Origin: Paraeggerthella hominis
Lineage (GTDB): Bacteria > Actinomycetota > Coriobacteriia > Coriobacteriales > Eggerthellaceae
DNA: 64,000 nt
NCBI RefSeq assembly: GCF_021044775.1
Contig: NZ_JAJNOQ010000011.1
Span: forward strand, 32,232 to 96,231
Direction: 5' to 3'
The position numbers and the translations under genes were made by a program. Below, in pieces: positions 17,024-25,385 of this stretch; within the stretch, counting starts at the first letter, position 1, and every line of letters begins with the position of its first letter. The notes below the pieces were generated by a model. It was not told the DNA's origin, searched no databases, and saw only the letters and a list, made by a program, of their open reading frames with translations.

Positions 17024-17941
17024 GTGACGAACCGAAACCTGCCCGACATGCCGTTTCAGGGCACCGGGCCGCAGCCGCACGTCGGCTTGCCGCAAAGCGA
17101 GCGGCACCTGCCCAACCGAACGCACGGCATCCGCTTCGACGTCTCGTTGCAACGGCCCTCCGTCGACGAAGCGCGCGATCCCTTCGCCACCGTGCGTCCC
17201 GCCACACCCGACCCGCACCGCGGCAATCGCCCGCCATCTGCGGGAACGGCCTCGATGCGGATACTTTCGGCCATCTTCGCCATTGTCGCAGTAGGGGCCG
17301 TGGGCACGATCGGAGGCACGCTCGTTTCCCGCGGCATCGCCGCAGCGCCCGAGGCCGACAGCGTCCCAGCTGCCGAATCCGCGCCCAGCCAAAGCGTCGA
17401 CGCAGCCGGGAACAGCACCGCGCCCGCTTGGAAGAAAGCTTCTGCCCCCGCGCTCTTCCAGAACGATCCCGCCTGGTCATCCGATCCTTACGGATCGGGT
17501 ACCATCGGCTCATCGAGCGGCGCGCCCCTGTGCTTGGCCATGGCGCGCATCGGCGTCACGGGAGACGCCGACATGGGACCGTCCGTCGTGGCGGCTTTCG
17601 CGCGCAGCAACGGCTACGTCGAAAACCCCGACGGCCTGCTTACGGAAGGCGCGCGCCAACTGGGGCTGAAGGTGAACTCGGTGGAGTCGAGCGAGCTGGC
17701 CATCAGGAAAGAGATCACCGCGGGACGCCCCGTGATCGCATCGCTCGACAGCGACTCCTCCGCCAGCAAGCCGTCCTACGTCGTGCTGGTCGACATCGAT
17801 CGGCACGGCATGCTGGTGGTGAACGACCCGAAGCGCCGCGACCACGCCGTCCACAGCCGATCCTTCAACGACGTGGTGCGCCGAGCGAACGCGCTTTGGT
17901 CCTACCAGGCCGCACCCGCCTCCAAGCCCGCATCGCCGTAA
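17024..17941 (+). CDS. Membrane-anchored C39-like peptidase fold lacking catalytic residues
   Basis: 305 residues from a GTG preceded by AAAGGAGGAG. A proline-rich cytoplasmic N-terminus (1-76) is followed by one membrane segment (about 78-102), a Ser/Ala/Pro linker (105-145) and an exported domain (150-305). That domain resembles C39_2 peptidases: WSSDPYGSGTIG, SGAPLCLAMARIGVTGD and SYVVLVDID...LVVNDP. In active members the first region reads TGCGPT and the second begins GH; here the Cys position is Gly166 and the His position is Ser251, while NDP (267-269) is kept. It is therefore probably a binding or scaffold protein at the cell surface. C39 assignment is by motif spacing only. Confidence 0.65.
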   Translation: MTNRNLPDMPFQGTGPQPHVGLPQSERHLPNRTHGIRFDVSLQRPSVDEARDPFATVRPATPDPHRGNRPPSAGTASMRILSAIFAIVAVGAVGTIGGTLVSRGIAAAPEADSVPAAESAPSQSVDAAGNSTAPAWKKASAPALFQNDPAWSSDPYGSGTIGSSSGAPLCLAMARIGVTGDADMGPSVVAAFARSNGYVENPDGLLTEGARQLGLKVNSVESSELAIRKEITAGRPVIASLDSDSSASKPSYVVLVDIDRHGMLVVNDPKRRDHAVHSRSFNDVVRRANALWSYQAAPASKPASP

Positions 17942-18134
17942 GCCGCCCCGCGTGCAAGCGGGCGTCGCGGCGCAGCGGGACGACCGACGACAGAGCGCGT
18001 GCCTAGGGCATGCACCTGGCCGTGCGCGCCGGTGCATGTGCGCGCACGTGCACCGGCGTATGCGCGAGTCCGACCGCGGGCGCATGTGCGCACCCGACCA
18101 CCGACGCGCGAATACCGGCCCATTGGGGCATTCC

Positions 18135-18276
18135 TGTCAAAACGGACGAGTTTTGCTGGTCCTCAAACCAGGATAAAGGTAAGTCGCAACTTCGTGACCT
18201 GGGGAAACAAAAATCAAGGTTACTCGGAACCTCCTCCGCAGAGCAAAAACCGCCGCAAAACTCGTTAGTTTTGACA
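18135..18276 (+). repeat. 142-bp palindromic element, copy 1
   Basis: Bounded by 22-bp inverted repeats TGTCAAAACGGACGAGTTTTGC and its near-complement (20 of 22). Each end can itself fold (CAAAAC...GTTTTG). Inside lie CTGGT-CCTCAA-ACCAG (hairpin), AAGT-CGCA-ACTT, AGGTT-ACTCGG-AACCT and a conserved GACCTGGGGAAACAAAAATCA. A second copy of identical length lies inverted at 55433-55574: 106 of 142 positions match without gaps, with ends nearly identical. No target-site duplication and no protein gene are present. Confidence 0.92.
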
Positions 18277-18441
18277 GCGCGAGGGTTTTACGCTCCGCGG
18301 GCGCCCGCACGCAACCGAGCGCCAGAGGATTCCCAAGCCCCACCGCGCCCCGCCGCGCTCCCCCACGCAAGCGCCCGCGCCCTCCTTCTTACACTTCCCC
18401 TGATTTGAGGGTCCCGCCCGCCGCATTCAACCGCGATCCCC

Positions 18442-18470
18442 TCGAAACGCAGCGATCCCCTTCCTATAAT
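18442..18470 (+). promoter_or_regulatory. Promoter of the gamma-carbonic anhydrase-like gene
   Basis: TCGAAA, 17-bp spacer, TATAAT. The -10 is a perfect consensus; the -35 is weak. The start codon lies 69 bp downstream. Confidence 0.6.
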
Positions 18471-18538
18471 AAAGTACGAACACGAAGCAGCGAGGCCGAG
18501 CGCCCACCGCGCGAACGGCCCGTCACAAGGAGGCCCGC

Positions 18539-19093
18539 ATGGACTACCGTCAACTCGAGATCCATCCCGAAGCGCGCATCGCGCCCAACGCCACCCTCAT
18601 TGGCAACGTATCCGTCGGCAAAGACGCCGTCATCCTGTTCAACGCCACGCTGCGCGGCGACTACGGATCGAAGATCGTCATCGGCGAGGGAACCAGCGTC
18701 CAGGAAAACTGCTGCGTGCATCTGGGCGCCGCAAGCGACTGCGTCATCGGCTCCGGCGTGACCGTCGGCCACGGAGCCATCGTGCACGGCTGCACCATCG
18801 GCGACAACACGCTGGTCGGCATGGGTTCCATCATCATGGACGGAGCGAACGTCGGATCGAACTGCATCGTAGGCGCCGGGTCCCTCGTTACCGGCGGAAC
18901 CCAGATCCCCGACGGCATGCTGGTCATGGGCTCGCCCGCAAAGGTGCGGCGCCCCCTCACCGACGACGAAATCGCGCAAAACCGCGTCGACGCCGAAGGC
19001 TACGTCGCCATCGGCAAAGACCTCGTGGAAAACGGCATTATCTACGAAGGAGCGAACCTTCCTCGCGATATCATGACCATCGCCGTCAAGTAG
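18539..19093 (+). CDS. Gamma-carbonic anhydrase family protein
   Basis: 184 residues of left-handed beta-helix hexapeptide repeats (IGNVSVGKDAVI, VIGSGVTVGHGAIV, IGDNTLVGMGSIIM), length typical of YrdA/PaaY-type proteins. The three metal-ligand histidines are present (H61 in CVHLG, H78 and H83 in VGHGAIVHGC), with Arg39 and Asp41 (LRGDYG) of the trimer interface. Whether it hydrates CO2 or acts as an acyl-CoA thioesterase, as some relatives do, cannot be told. CAAGGAGGCCCGC precedes the ATG. Cysteine synthase follows 79 nt later under its own promoter. Confidence 0.9.
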   Translation: MDYRQLEIHPEARIAPNATLIGNVSVGKDAVILFNATLRGDYGSKIVIGEGTSVQENCCVHLGAASDCVIGSGVTVGHGAIVHGCTIGDNTLVGMGSIIMDGANVGSNCIVGAGSLVTGGTQIPDGMLVMGSPAKVRRPLTDDEIAQNRVDAEGYVAIGKDLVENGIIYEGANLPRDIMTIAVK

Positions 19094-19101
19094 ATTCCGT
19101 A

Positions 19102-19127
19102 TGCGCGTAAACGCGCAATGGTACAAT
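19102..19127 (+). promoter_or_regulatory. Promoter/operator of cysK
   Basis: TACAAT (-10) at 19122-19127 with a perfect inverted repeat TGCGCGT-AA-ACGCGCA (19102-19117) directly upstream, between the -35 and -10 positions. The repeat could be an operator or a small terminator for the preceding gene. A transcript starting near 19134 excludes an ATG at 19101 as the cysK start. Confidence 0.5.
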
Positions 19128-19172
19128 GGATGCTTACCGCATACGAACCCGAACCATGATCGAGGAACCATC

Positions 19173-20105
19173 GTGATCTACGACAACGTGCTTGACGCCA
19201 TGGGGCGCACGCCCCTCATCCGCCTGAACAGCCTCTCCGAAGAAGGATCCGCCCAGATCCTCGCAAAGTACGAAGGCGTGAACGTAGGAGGATCGGTTAA
19301 GACCCGCACGGCCTGGCAGATGATCGACCAGGCCGAAAAGCGCGGTCAACTGAAACCTGACAGCATCATCGTGGAGCCGACGAGCGGCAACCAAGGCATC
19401 GGGCTTGCGCTCGTGTGCGCCGTCAAGGGATACGCCGCCCGCATCATCATGCCCGACTCCGTGTCCGTCGAGCGCCGCAAGCTCGTACGCCACTACGGAG
19501 CCGACGTGATCATCGTGCACGACGACGGGGACATCGGCAAGTGCATCGCCGAATGCATCGCCACCGCCGAGCGCATGGCAGCGGAAGACCCGCGCGTCTA
19601 CGTTCCCCAGCAGTTCGAGAACGAGGACAACCTGTTCGCCCATAAGTACCACACCGCGCTCGAGATCGTCGAGGACGTCGAAGGCCCCATTCACGGCTTC
19701 TGCTCCGGCATCGGCACGGGCGGAACCATCTCCGGCGTCGGACAGATCCTCAAGCGCCTGTACCCCGACGTGGAGATATGGGCGGTCGAGCCCGAAAACG
19801 CCGCCATTCTTTCCGGAGGCGGCATCGGCACGCACCTGCAGATGGGCATCGGCGACGGCTTGATCCCCGCCATCCTCGATCAGGAGATCTACGACGACAT
19901 CTGCATCGTTTCGGACGAAGAGGCCCTCGACACCGCTCGCGCCCTCGCTCGCCAGGAAGGCCTGCTCTGCGGCGTGTCGTCGGGCACGAACGTAGCCGCC
20001 GCGCGCCGCCTCGCCCGCAAGCTCGGCGCCGGCAAGACCGTGGTCACGCTTCTGCCCGACACGGGCGAGCGCTACTTCTCCACCGAGCTGTTCGACGGCG
20101 AGTAA
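19173..20105 (+). CDS. cysK: PLP-dependent cysteine synthase (O-acetylserine sulfhydrylase family)
   Basis: 310 residues from a GTG with GAGGAACC before it, which gives the standard CysK length. PLP lysine is Lys43 (VGGSVKTR); the substrate loop is EPTSGNQGIGLA (68-79), the phosphate-binding loop SGIGTGGTISGVGQ, and the late motif GVSSGTNVAAA. Two positions differ from the usual consensus: NVGGSVKTR instead of NPGGSVKDR, and TSGNQG instead of TSGNTG. The fold assignment is certain, but a substrate other than O-acetylserine (for example O-phosphoserine) is possible. Confidence 0.88.
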   Translation: MIYDNVLDAMGRTPLIRLNSLSEEGSAQILAKYEGVNVGGSVKTRTAWQMIDQAEKRGQLKPDSIIVEPTSGNQGIGLALVCAVKGYAARIIMPDSVSVERRKLVRHYGADVIIVHDDGDIGKCIAECIATAERMAAEDPRVYVPQQFENEDNLFAHKYHTALEIVEDVEGPIHGFCSGIGTGGTISGVGQILKRLYPDVEIWAVEPENAAILSGGGIGTHLQMGIGDGLIPAILDQEIYDDICIVSDEEALDTARALARQEGLLCGVSSGTNVAAARRLARKLGAGKTVVTLLPDTGERYFSTELFDGE

Positions 20106-20177
20106 GCCGCACGAAGCGATCGAGCCGCGGCCGCTGCGCGCCCACCGGCGCAAAGCGGCTGCGGCGAGCGAACCCGT

Positions 20178-20984
20178 CTACTCCACGCTCACGAGCATTC
20201 CCTGGTACGCCGCCTGCACGGTCGCACCATGAGACGCGCGCGACACCACCGCAGCCAAAGACTCCTCGGGCAGACGGTACGTATTGTTGTTCTGCGAGAT
20301 ATGCATGGCAACCACCTGCTCCAACCGCGCGCACAGCAATGCGTCAAGCTCGTCGGCCGCCTGAACGTTCGACAGGTGGCCCACGTCGGACCCGATGCGA
20401 CGCTTGACCGGATACGGGTACGGCCCCTCTTGCAGCATCCGCACGTCATGGTTGCTCTCCAGCGCCAAAATGCGCACGTTGGACAGGCCCTCGTGCGCCT
20501 CGCCCGTCACGATGCCGGTATCGGTCACGAACCCCAGCGCGTCGCCGTCCGAGCTTTCGAAACGAAACCCGCACGACGCAGCCGCATCGTGCGAGGTGGC
20601 GAACGCATGCACGCTCATCCCCGCAAGCGAGAGCGCATCGCCGTTCGCCAAAGCGCGCAGGTCGCATGCTCCCTCGAGCGCGCGAATCTCCTTGCTCGCA
20701 AGGCGCACAGCGCTGTTCACGTACACGGCAGGAGCAATTCCCTGCTTCGCCAAACCGCGCAGCACCACGCCCAGGCCCTTCGTGTGATCGCCGTGGTCGT
20801 GCGTGATCAGGACGGCTGCAAGGTTCGCCGGGTCGAATCCCGCCTCGTCGACGCGCGCGAAGAAGTCGCGCTTGCAGATGCCGCAATCAACCAGCACGCC
20901 CGCACCCGTAGCGGCGTCCTCGATCACGGCAGCGTTACCGTAGCTGCCGCTTGCCAGCACATGCAGCTTCAACCGATGGTCCAT
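20178..20984 (-). CDS. MBL-fold hydrolase of the YycJ/WalJ type
   Basis: 268 residues from the ATG preceded by GGAAGGAATCC (10 codons inside the longest frame). The start LHVLASGSYGNAAVIE and the metal motif THDHGDHTKG (residues 61-70) are characteristic of the YycJ group, related to RNase Z/exonuclease folds and often linked to cell-wall control or DNA processing in Firmicutes. Later motifs SNHDVRMLQEGPYPYPVKRRI and GHLSN fit the same family. It converges on cysK with 72 nt between the genes. Confidence 0.88.
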   Translation of the reverse strand: MDHRLKLHVLASGSYGNAAVIEDAATGAGVLVDCGICKRDFFARVDEAGFDPANLAAVLITHDHGDHTKGLGVVLRGLAKQGIAPAVYVNSAVRLASKEIRALEGACDLRALANGDALSLAGMSVHAFATSHDAAASCGFRFESSDGDALGFVTDTGIVTGEAHEGLSNVRILALESNHDVRMLQEGPYPYPVKRRIGSDVGHLSNVQAADELDALLCARLEQVVAMHISQNNNTYRLPEESLAAVVSRASHGATVQAAYQGMLVSVE

Positions 20985-21077
20985 GGATTCCTTCCAAACG
21001 ATACGGTGCGCCAAACGCCTGCCCGACGGGTTCCCGCCGAGTTTCCAAAGCGCTTGACGCGCGCAGATTCACTGTTG

Positions 21078-21911
21078 TTACAACTGTTCGATCACGCCCG
21101 TGATCAGACGCGCGAAATCGGCTTCGCGCGTCTTCGCCACATCGAGCACCTCGACGCCGGTGGGGCTTGCGCCCCCGATGCCGCATCCCATGTTCGAGAC
21201 AAGCGACACGCCCAGCACGCGCATGCCCACATGGCGCGCGGCTATAACCTCTTCGCACACGCTCATAGCAACCGTGTCGGCTCCCCATGATCGGAACATG
21301 CGAATCTCGGCCGGCGTCTCGAAGCTTGGGCCGAGCAAGCCCAAATACACGCCTTCCTGCACGCGTATCCCCCGTTCAGCCGCCACATCATGGGCGATGG
21401 AACGCAACTGCGGGTCGAACGCGTCGAACATGGAGAAGAATCTATCGGACAGGTTGGCCGGATCGGGTGCGGCAATGGGGTTGCGCCCCGTGAAGTTGAT
21501 CTGGTCGGACATGATGCAGAAATCGCCCACCTGGTAGTTCACGTTGAGCGCGCCGACGGCGTTGGTGGTGATGAGCGTATCGACGCCGAGACGCTGCATG
21601 AGCCACACCGGATACGCCACTTCCTGCGAGGAGTTCCCTTCGTAGCCGTGCAGGCGGCCCTGCATGGCCAGCACGCACTTCCCGCCCAGCGTTCCGCACA
21701 CGAACCTGCCCACGTGCCCTTCCGCCGTGCTCGTGTTCATGCGCGGAACCTCGACGTAGGGAATCAGCTCCGCATCGGCGATCTCGTTAGCCAGCGGATT
21801 CAAGCCCGAGCCCAGAATCAAACCGATGCGCGGGCGCCGATCGCCCAGGCGCTTTCGCATGGTGTACGCCGAAAGCGTAAGATTATCGTCCAAGATGTTT
21901 CGTTCCAGCAT
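21078..21911 (-). CDS. Purine nucleoside phosphorylase (trimeric type)
   Basis: 277 residues. Phosphorolysis of purine nucleosides to base and ribose-1-phosphate. Seen: phosphate loop GLILGSGLNPLANEI, MQGRLHGYEG, ITTNAVGALN, GPSFETPAEIRMFRSWGAD and SLVSNMGCG with the base-binding Asn. The usual VGMSTVPE is AMSVCEE here, a mild deviation. GGAAGGGGTCGCC precedes the ATG, and a TATAAT -10 is visible on the minus strand at 21939-21944. Confidence 0.93.
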   Translation of the reverse strand: MLERNILDDNLTLSAYTMRKRLGDRRPRIGLILGSGLNPLANEIADAELIPYVEVPRMNTSTAEGHVGRFVCGTLGGKCVLAMQGRLHGYEGNSSQEVAYPVWLMQRLGVDTLITTNAVGALNVNYQVGDFCIMSDQINFTGRNPIAAPDPANLSDRFFSMFDAFDPQLRSIAHDVAAERGIRVQEGVYLGLLGPSFETPAEIRMFRSWGADTVAMSVCEEVIAARHVGMRVLGVSLVSNMGCGIGGASPTGVEVLDVAKTREADFARLITGVIEQL

Positions 21912-22004
21912 GGCGACCCCTTCCCTTGGTTTCGCACCATTATAGCGAAGCAGCCGTCTCGCATGCGCGCGCCGCGCTCCGCCGTGCCGCCATGCCGTCG
22001 CAGG

Positions 22005-23009
22005 CTAGCTGCAGGCATCCGCCTTGCGCGCGGTCAAAACGCGGGGGCGTTGCGCCAGGTCGCGCACGATGCGCACATCCTGAAAGCCCGCTTCGCGCGC
22101 CAGGGCCGCCGCTTCGTCCAAATGACCCTCGTGCAGCTCGAACGCGAACGCGCCGCCAGGCTTGAGCGCAGCGCCGCACCACGGCAACAACCGGCGCAGC
22201 ACGTCCAAGCCGTCCGATCCGCCGTCAAGGGCAAGCTCCGGCTCGAAGTCGGCCACCTCGCGCGGAATGTCGGCCAGCACCGCCGTAGGCACGTACGGCG
22301 GATTGGAAACCACCAGGTCAAGCGCGCCTATCATGCAAGAAGGAACGCATTCCCCCAGATCGCCCGCAAGCACCTCCACTCGCTCGTCCAAGCCGAGCGC
22401 CCGCGCGTTGTCGCCGGCAAGCGCAACGGCTTCGGGCGCGATGTCCGTGGCAACCACGTGCGCAAGCGGATGCTCGAACGCGATGGAGCACGCGATGCAG
22501 CCCGACCCCGTGCACAAATCGGCCACCAGCAACTCGGGAGCAGGAACCTGCGCATCGGGCGCATCTTCGGAGGCATCCCGCTCGTCAGCGGAATCGGCAG
22601 CAGCTTCGGCAAGAGGGGCTTCAAGCGCTTCTTCCGCCCAAGCATCGGCCGCAACGCGCTTCGGCGCCGGCGGCAGGAGCGACAGCGCCTCGCTCACCAG
22701 CACCTCGGTTTCGGGACGCGGGATGAGCACCCCGGGGCGCACCTGCACGGTGATGTGGCGAAACCCCACCTCGCCGGTGATGTACTGCAAGGGCTCTCCG
22801 GCGCCGCGACGCGCCACGAAACCGCGCAGCACGTCGCGCTCGTCCAGGGACAAGGGCTGGTCGAAGTTCGCGTACAGCTCGATGCGGCTCAGGCCCGTGG
22901 CCTCGGACAGCAGCCATTGCGCGGAGATGCGCGGGTTCTCGTCGCCTTTGCGCTCCAGATAGCCGACCGTCCAATCAAGGGCGGCCTTGATAGTCCAAAC
23001 GTCGCTCAA
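22005..23009 (-). CDS. prmC: Release factor glutamine methyltransferase PrmC
   Basis: 334 residues, starting with TTG one base after the prfA stop. It methylates the Gln of the GGQ motif in release factors. The N-terminal helical domain (ISAQWLLSEATGLSRIELY), the SAM loop DLCTGSGCIACSIA and the catalytic VVSNPPYVP are present. An Ala/Asp/Glu-rich insertion of about 35 residues lies between the two domains (around 118-160), which explains the length above the usual 280. prfA-prmC is the normal gene order. The start is chosen because no other in-frame start precedes the conserved region. Confidence 0.93.
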   Translation of the reverse strand: MSDVWTIKAALDWTVGYLERKGDENPRISAQWLLSEATGLSRIELYANFDQPLSLDERDVLRGFVARRGAGEPLQYITGEVGFRHITVQVRPGVLIPRPETEVLVSEALSLLPPAPKRVAADAWAEEALEAPLAEAAADSADERDASEDAPDAQVPAPELLVADLCTGSGCIACSIAFEHPLAHVVATDIAPEAVALAGDNARALGLDERVEVLAGDLGECVPSCMIGALDLVVSNPPYVPTAVLADIPREVADFEPELALDGGSDGLDVLRRLLPWCGAALKPGGAFAFELHEGHLDEAAALAREAGFQDVRIVRDLAQRPRVLTARKADACS

Positions 23010-23010
23010 C

Positions 23011-24084
23011 CTAAACCGCAGCTTCCAGCTTCTGCGCGCGATCGGCGGCCTGCAACGCGGTGATCACATCGCCCAGGCCGTCGCCGAGCAGCACGCCGTT
23101 GTACGTGCCGTTGAAGCCGATGCGGTGATCGGTCACGCGATCCTGCGGGCCGTTGTAGGTGCGGATCTTCTCGGAACGATCGCCCGAGCCGATCTGAGCC
23201 AAGCGCTCGGCGCCCTCGGCAGCCTGCTGTTCGGCCAGCATCTTCTCGTACAGGCGCGCGCGCAAAACGGCCATTGCGGCGATCTTGTTCTGCAGCTGCG
23301 ACTTCTGATCCTGCGACTGCACCACCAAGCCCGACGGCAGGTGCGTGATGCGCACGGCCGAGTCGGTGGTGTTCACGCACTGGCCGCCCGGGCCGCCGGC
23401 GCGATACACGTCGATGCGAAGATCGTTCTCGTTGATGTCGACCTCGACCTCGTCGGCTTCGGGAAGAACGGCCACGGTGGCCGTGGACGTATGGATGCGA
23501 CCTTGGCTCTCGGTCTTGGGGACGCGCTGCACGCGGTGCACGCCGGACTCGAACTTCATGACCGAGTACACCTTGTCGCCCTTGACCTTGAACTGGATCT
23601 CCTTGAAGCCGCCGGCCTCCGAAGCCGACACGTCCATGGTCTCGGTCTTCCAGCCCTGCGCAGCAGCGAAGCGCTCGTACATCTTGTAGAGGTCGCCGGC
23701 GAAAATGGCCGCCTCGTCGCCGCCCGCGGCAGCGCGGATCTCGACGATGATGTCCTTGTCGTCCGCCGGATCGGCCGGAATGAGCATGAACTTGATGTCC
23801 TCTTCAAGAGCGGGAAGCCTGCTCTCGATCTCGGCCATCTCCTCCTGAGCGAACTCCTTCATATCAGGGTCGGAGAGCATCTCCTTGGCGGCGGCCAGAT
23901 CGTCGGACGCCTGCACGTACTCGCGCGCCTTCTTTGCAAGGGGACCCTGGTTCGCGTATTCCTTGGCCAGGCGGTTGTATTCCTTCTGATCAGCAAGAAC
24001 GGCCGGATCGCCCATCTTAACCTGAACGTCCTCGTAGGCCTCGATGATCTTGACCAGCTTCTCGCGCATATCGGTATCCTGCAT
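23011..24084 (-). CDS. prfA: Peptide chain release factor 1
   Basis: 357 residues. RF1 rather than RF2: the stop-codon recognition motif is PKT (PxT type) in RVPKTESQGRIHTSTATV, and the peptidyl-hydrolysis motif is GGPGGQCVNTTDSAVR. UAA/UAG recognition is expected. AAGGAC lies 8 nt before the ATG. It is followed directly by prmC, its modifying enzyme. Confidence 0.97.
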   Translation of the reverse strand: MQDTDMREKLVKIIEAYEDVQVKMGDPAVLADQKEYNRLAKEYANQGPLAKKAREYVQASDDLAAAKEMLSDPDMKEFAQEEMAEIESRLPALEEDIKFMLIPADPADDKDIIVEIRAAAGGDEAAIFAGDLYKMYERFAAAQGWKTETMDVSASEAGGFKEIQFKVKGDKVYSVMKFESGVHRVQRVPKTESQGRIHTSTATVAVLPEADEVEVDINENDLRIDVYRAGGPGGQCVNTTDSAVRITHLPSGLVVQSQDQKSQLQNKIAAMAVLRARLYEKMLAEQQAAEGAERLAQIGSGDRSEKIRTYNGPQDRVTDHRIGFNGTYNGVLLGDGLGDVITALQAADRAQKLEAAV

Positions 24085-24141
24085 GGTGTGTGCTGTCCTT
24101 CGTAACGTGGTTCACCTGATCGCACGCGCCGCGCGCGACGA

Positions 24142-24169
24142 GTGCCCGCCCCTGTGCAGGAGCGGGCAC
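24142..24169 (-). terminator. Hairpin after trxB
   Basis: GTGCCCGC-C-CCTG / CAGG-A-GCGGGCAC, twelve pairs with one internal mismatch, 56 bp past the trxB stop and upstream of prfA. No T-run, so only a probable terminator. Confidence 0.5.
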
Positions 24170-24224
24170 CACTGCGTAACTGGTTTATGATAGCAGATCG
24201 AAAAGCGCTTCGCAGCAACCAGCA

Positions 24225-25196
24225 CTAGATCGCCAAGTACTCCGAAGCCTCTTCAGCGCACACCGCGCCGTCGGCGACGGCGGTGACCACCTGGCGGAGG
24301 AACTTCGTGCGCACGTCGCCGGCTACGTACACGCCCGGCACGTCGGTGGCGCCCGACTCGTCGGCCACCACGTACCCGGTTTCGTCCAGCTGCAAGGCCC
24401 CCTTCAAGAACTCCGTGTTGGGCTCGGTGCCCACAGCCACGAACAGGCCGCTCACGGGGATGTCGCGAATCTCCCCCGTCTTCAGCATCTCCACGCGCAC
24501 GCCCGCAAGCGCGCCTTCGTCGGCCATCAGCTTGCGCGGCGCGGCGCTCCAGACGAACTCCAGGTTCTCCAGATCCTCCAAGCGCTTATGGTAGATGGCC
24601 GTAGCGCGCAGCTTGTCGCGCCGATGCACCAGGTACACCTTCTTGCAGATGCGCGACAGGTAGATGGCGTCGCCCACGGCCGTGTTGCCGCCGCCCACCA
24701 CCATGACCTCCTTGTCGCGGAAGAAGTTGCCGTCGCACGTGGCGCAGTACGACACGCCGCGACCCTGCAGCTCATCTTCGAGCTCCAGCCCCAGCTTGCG
24801 CGGGCGGGCTCCGGTGGCCACGATGACGCTTTTCGCGCGGTATTCGCCGAACGCGGTGGCCAGCACCTTGGGTTCCTGCGCGAAGTCGACCGACACGACC
24901 TCTTCGCCCACGTGGCGCACGCCGAAGCGATCCGCCTGCTGCTTCATGGAAAACGCCAGCTCGAAGCCGTCCGCTCCCTCGGGAAATCCCGGATAGTTTT
25001 CCATGTGCTCGGTTTGGGCAAGCTGCCCGCCCGGCGAAATGCGCTCGAACACCACAACGTCGAGCCCTGCGCGAGCCGCGTACAGACCGGCGGTCAGCCC
25101 GGCGGGTCCCGCTCCGATCACGGCAACGTCCATAGCCTCAGGATGGGAGCCCTTGCACTCCTGCGAGGTTTCGTTCAAGGGGCGATCTTCGTTCAT
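24225..25196 (-). CDS. trxB: Thioredoxin-disulfide reductase
   Basis: 323 residues from the ATG with GGAGGCTTGAC before it (an ATG 10 codons upstream lacks a ribosome site). FAD loop VIGAGPAGLTAGLYAARAG, redox motif YCATCDG, NADPH loop VVGGGNTAVGDA and the C-terminal FAD motif GVYVAGDVRTKFLRQV are all present. It transfers NADPH electrons to thioredoxin; trxA lies at 29.2 kb and the divergent neighbour is a thioredoxin-dependent methionine sulfoxide reductase. A -10 TATACT lies on the minus strand at 25232-25237. Confidence 0.96.
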   Translation of the reverse strand: MNEDRPLNETSQECKGSHPEAMDVAVIGAGPAGLTAGLYAARAGLDVVVFERISPGGQLAQTEHMENYPGFPEGADGFELAFSMKQQADRFGVRHVGEEVVSVDFAQEPKVLATAFGEYRAKSVIVATGARPRKLGLELEDELQGRGVSYCATCDGNFFRDKEVMVVGGGNTAVGDAIYLSRICKKVYLVHRRDKLRATAIYHKRLEDLENLEFVWSAAPRKLMADEGALAGVRVEMLKTGEIRDIPVSGLFVAVGTEPNTEFLKGALQLDETGYVVADESGATDVPGVYVAGDVRTKFLRQVVTAVADGAVCAEEASEYLAI

Positions 25197-25385
25197 GTCA
25201 AGCCTCCAAACATCGTCTTTTTTCAACGATCAGTATACGGTAGAAGCGATGTGCGTTGCGAGGGCGTTCCTCAACGGCAGCGTTACGGTTTCGTTGTGCG
25301 TTCGTGGGAAAACGGCCGCAATGGCAACGATGCGCTAGGATGGGGCGCGACAAAGAGCGCACGGCGGCGCGATAGGAGCCACACT

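Larger units (their letters stand above)
17942..18538 (+). other. Intergenic region holding a 142-bp palindromic element
   Basis: 597 bp without a gene. It contains a GC/alternating purine-pyrimidine stretch (18000-18110), the 142-bp element (18135-18276) and the promoter of the carbonic-anhydrase-like gene (18442-18470). Confidence 0.6.

Noticed and set aside
18137..18210. Both copies of the 142-bp element read VKT-EFCWSSNQD...DLGK in the same relative frame, suggesting a small protein
   Set aside because: There is no start codon or ribosome site within the element, the two copies differ by non-synonymous changes, and the shared text follows from the conserved DNA ends.
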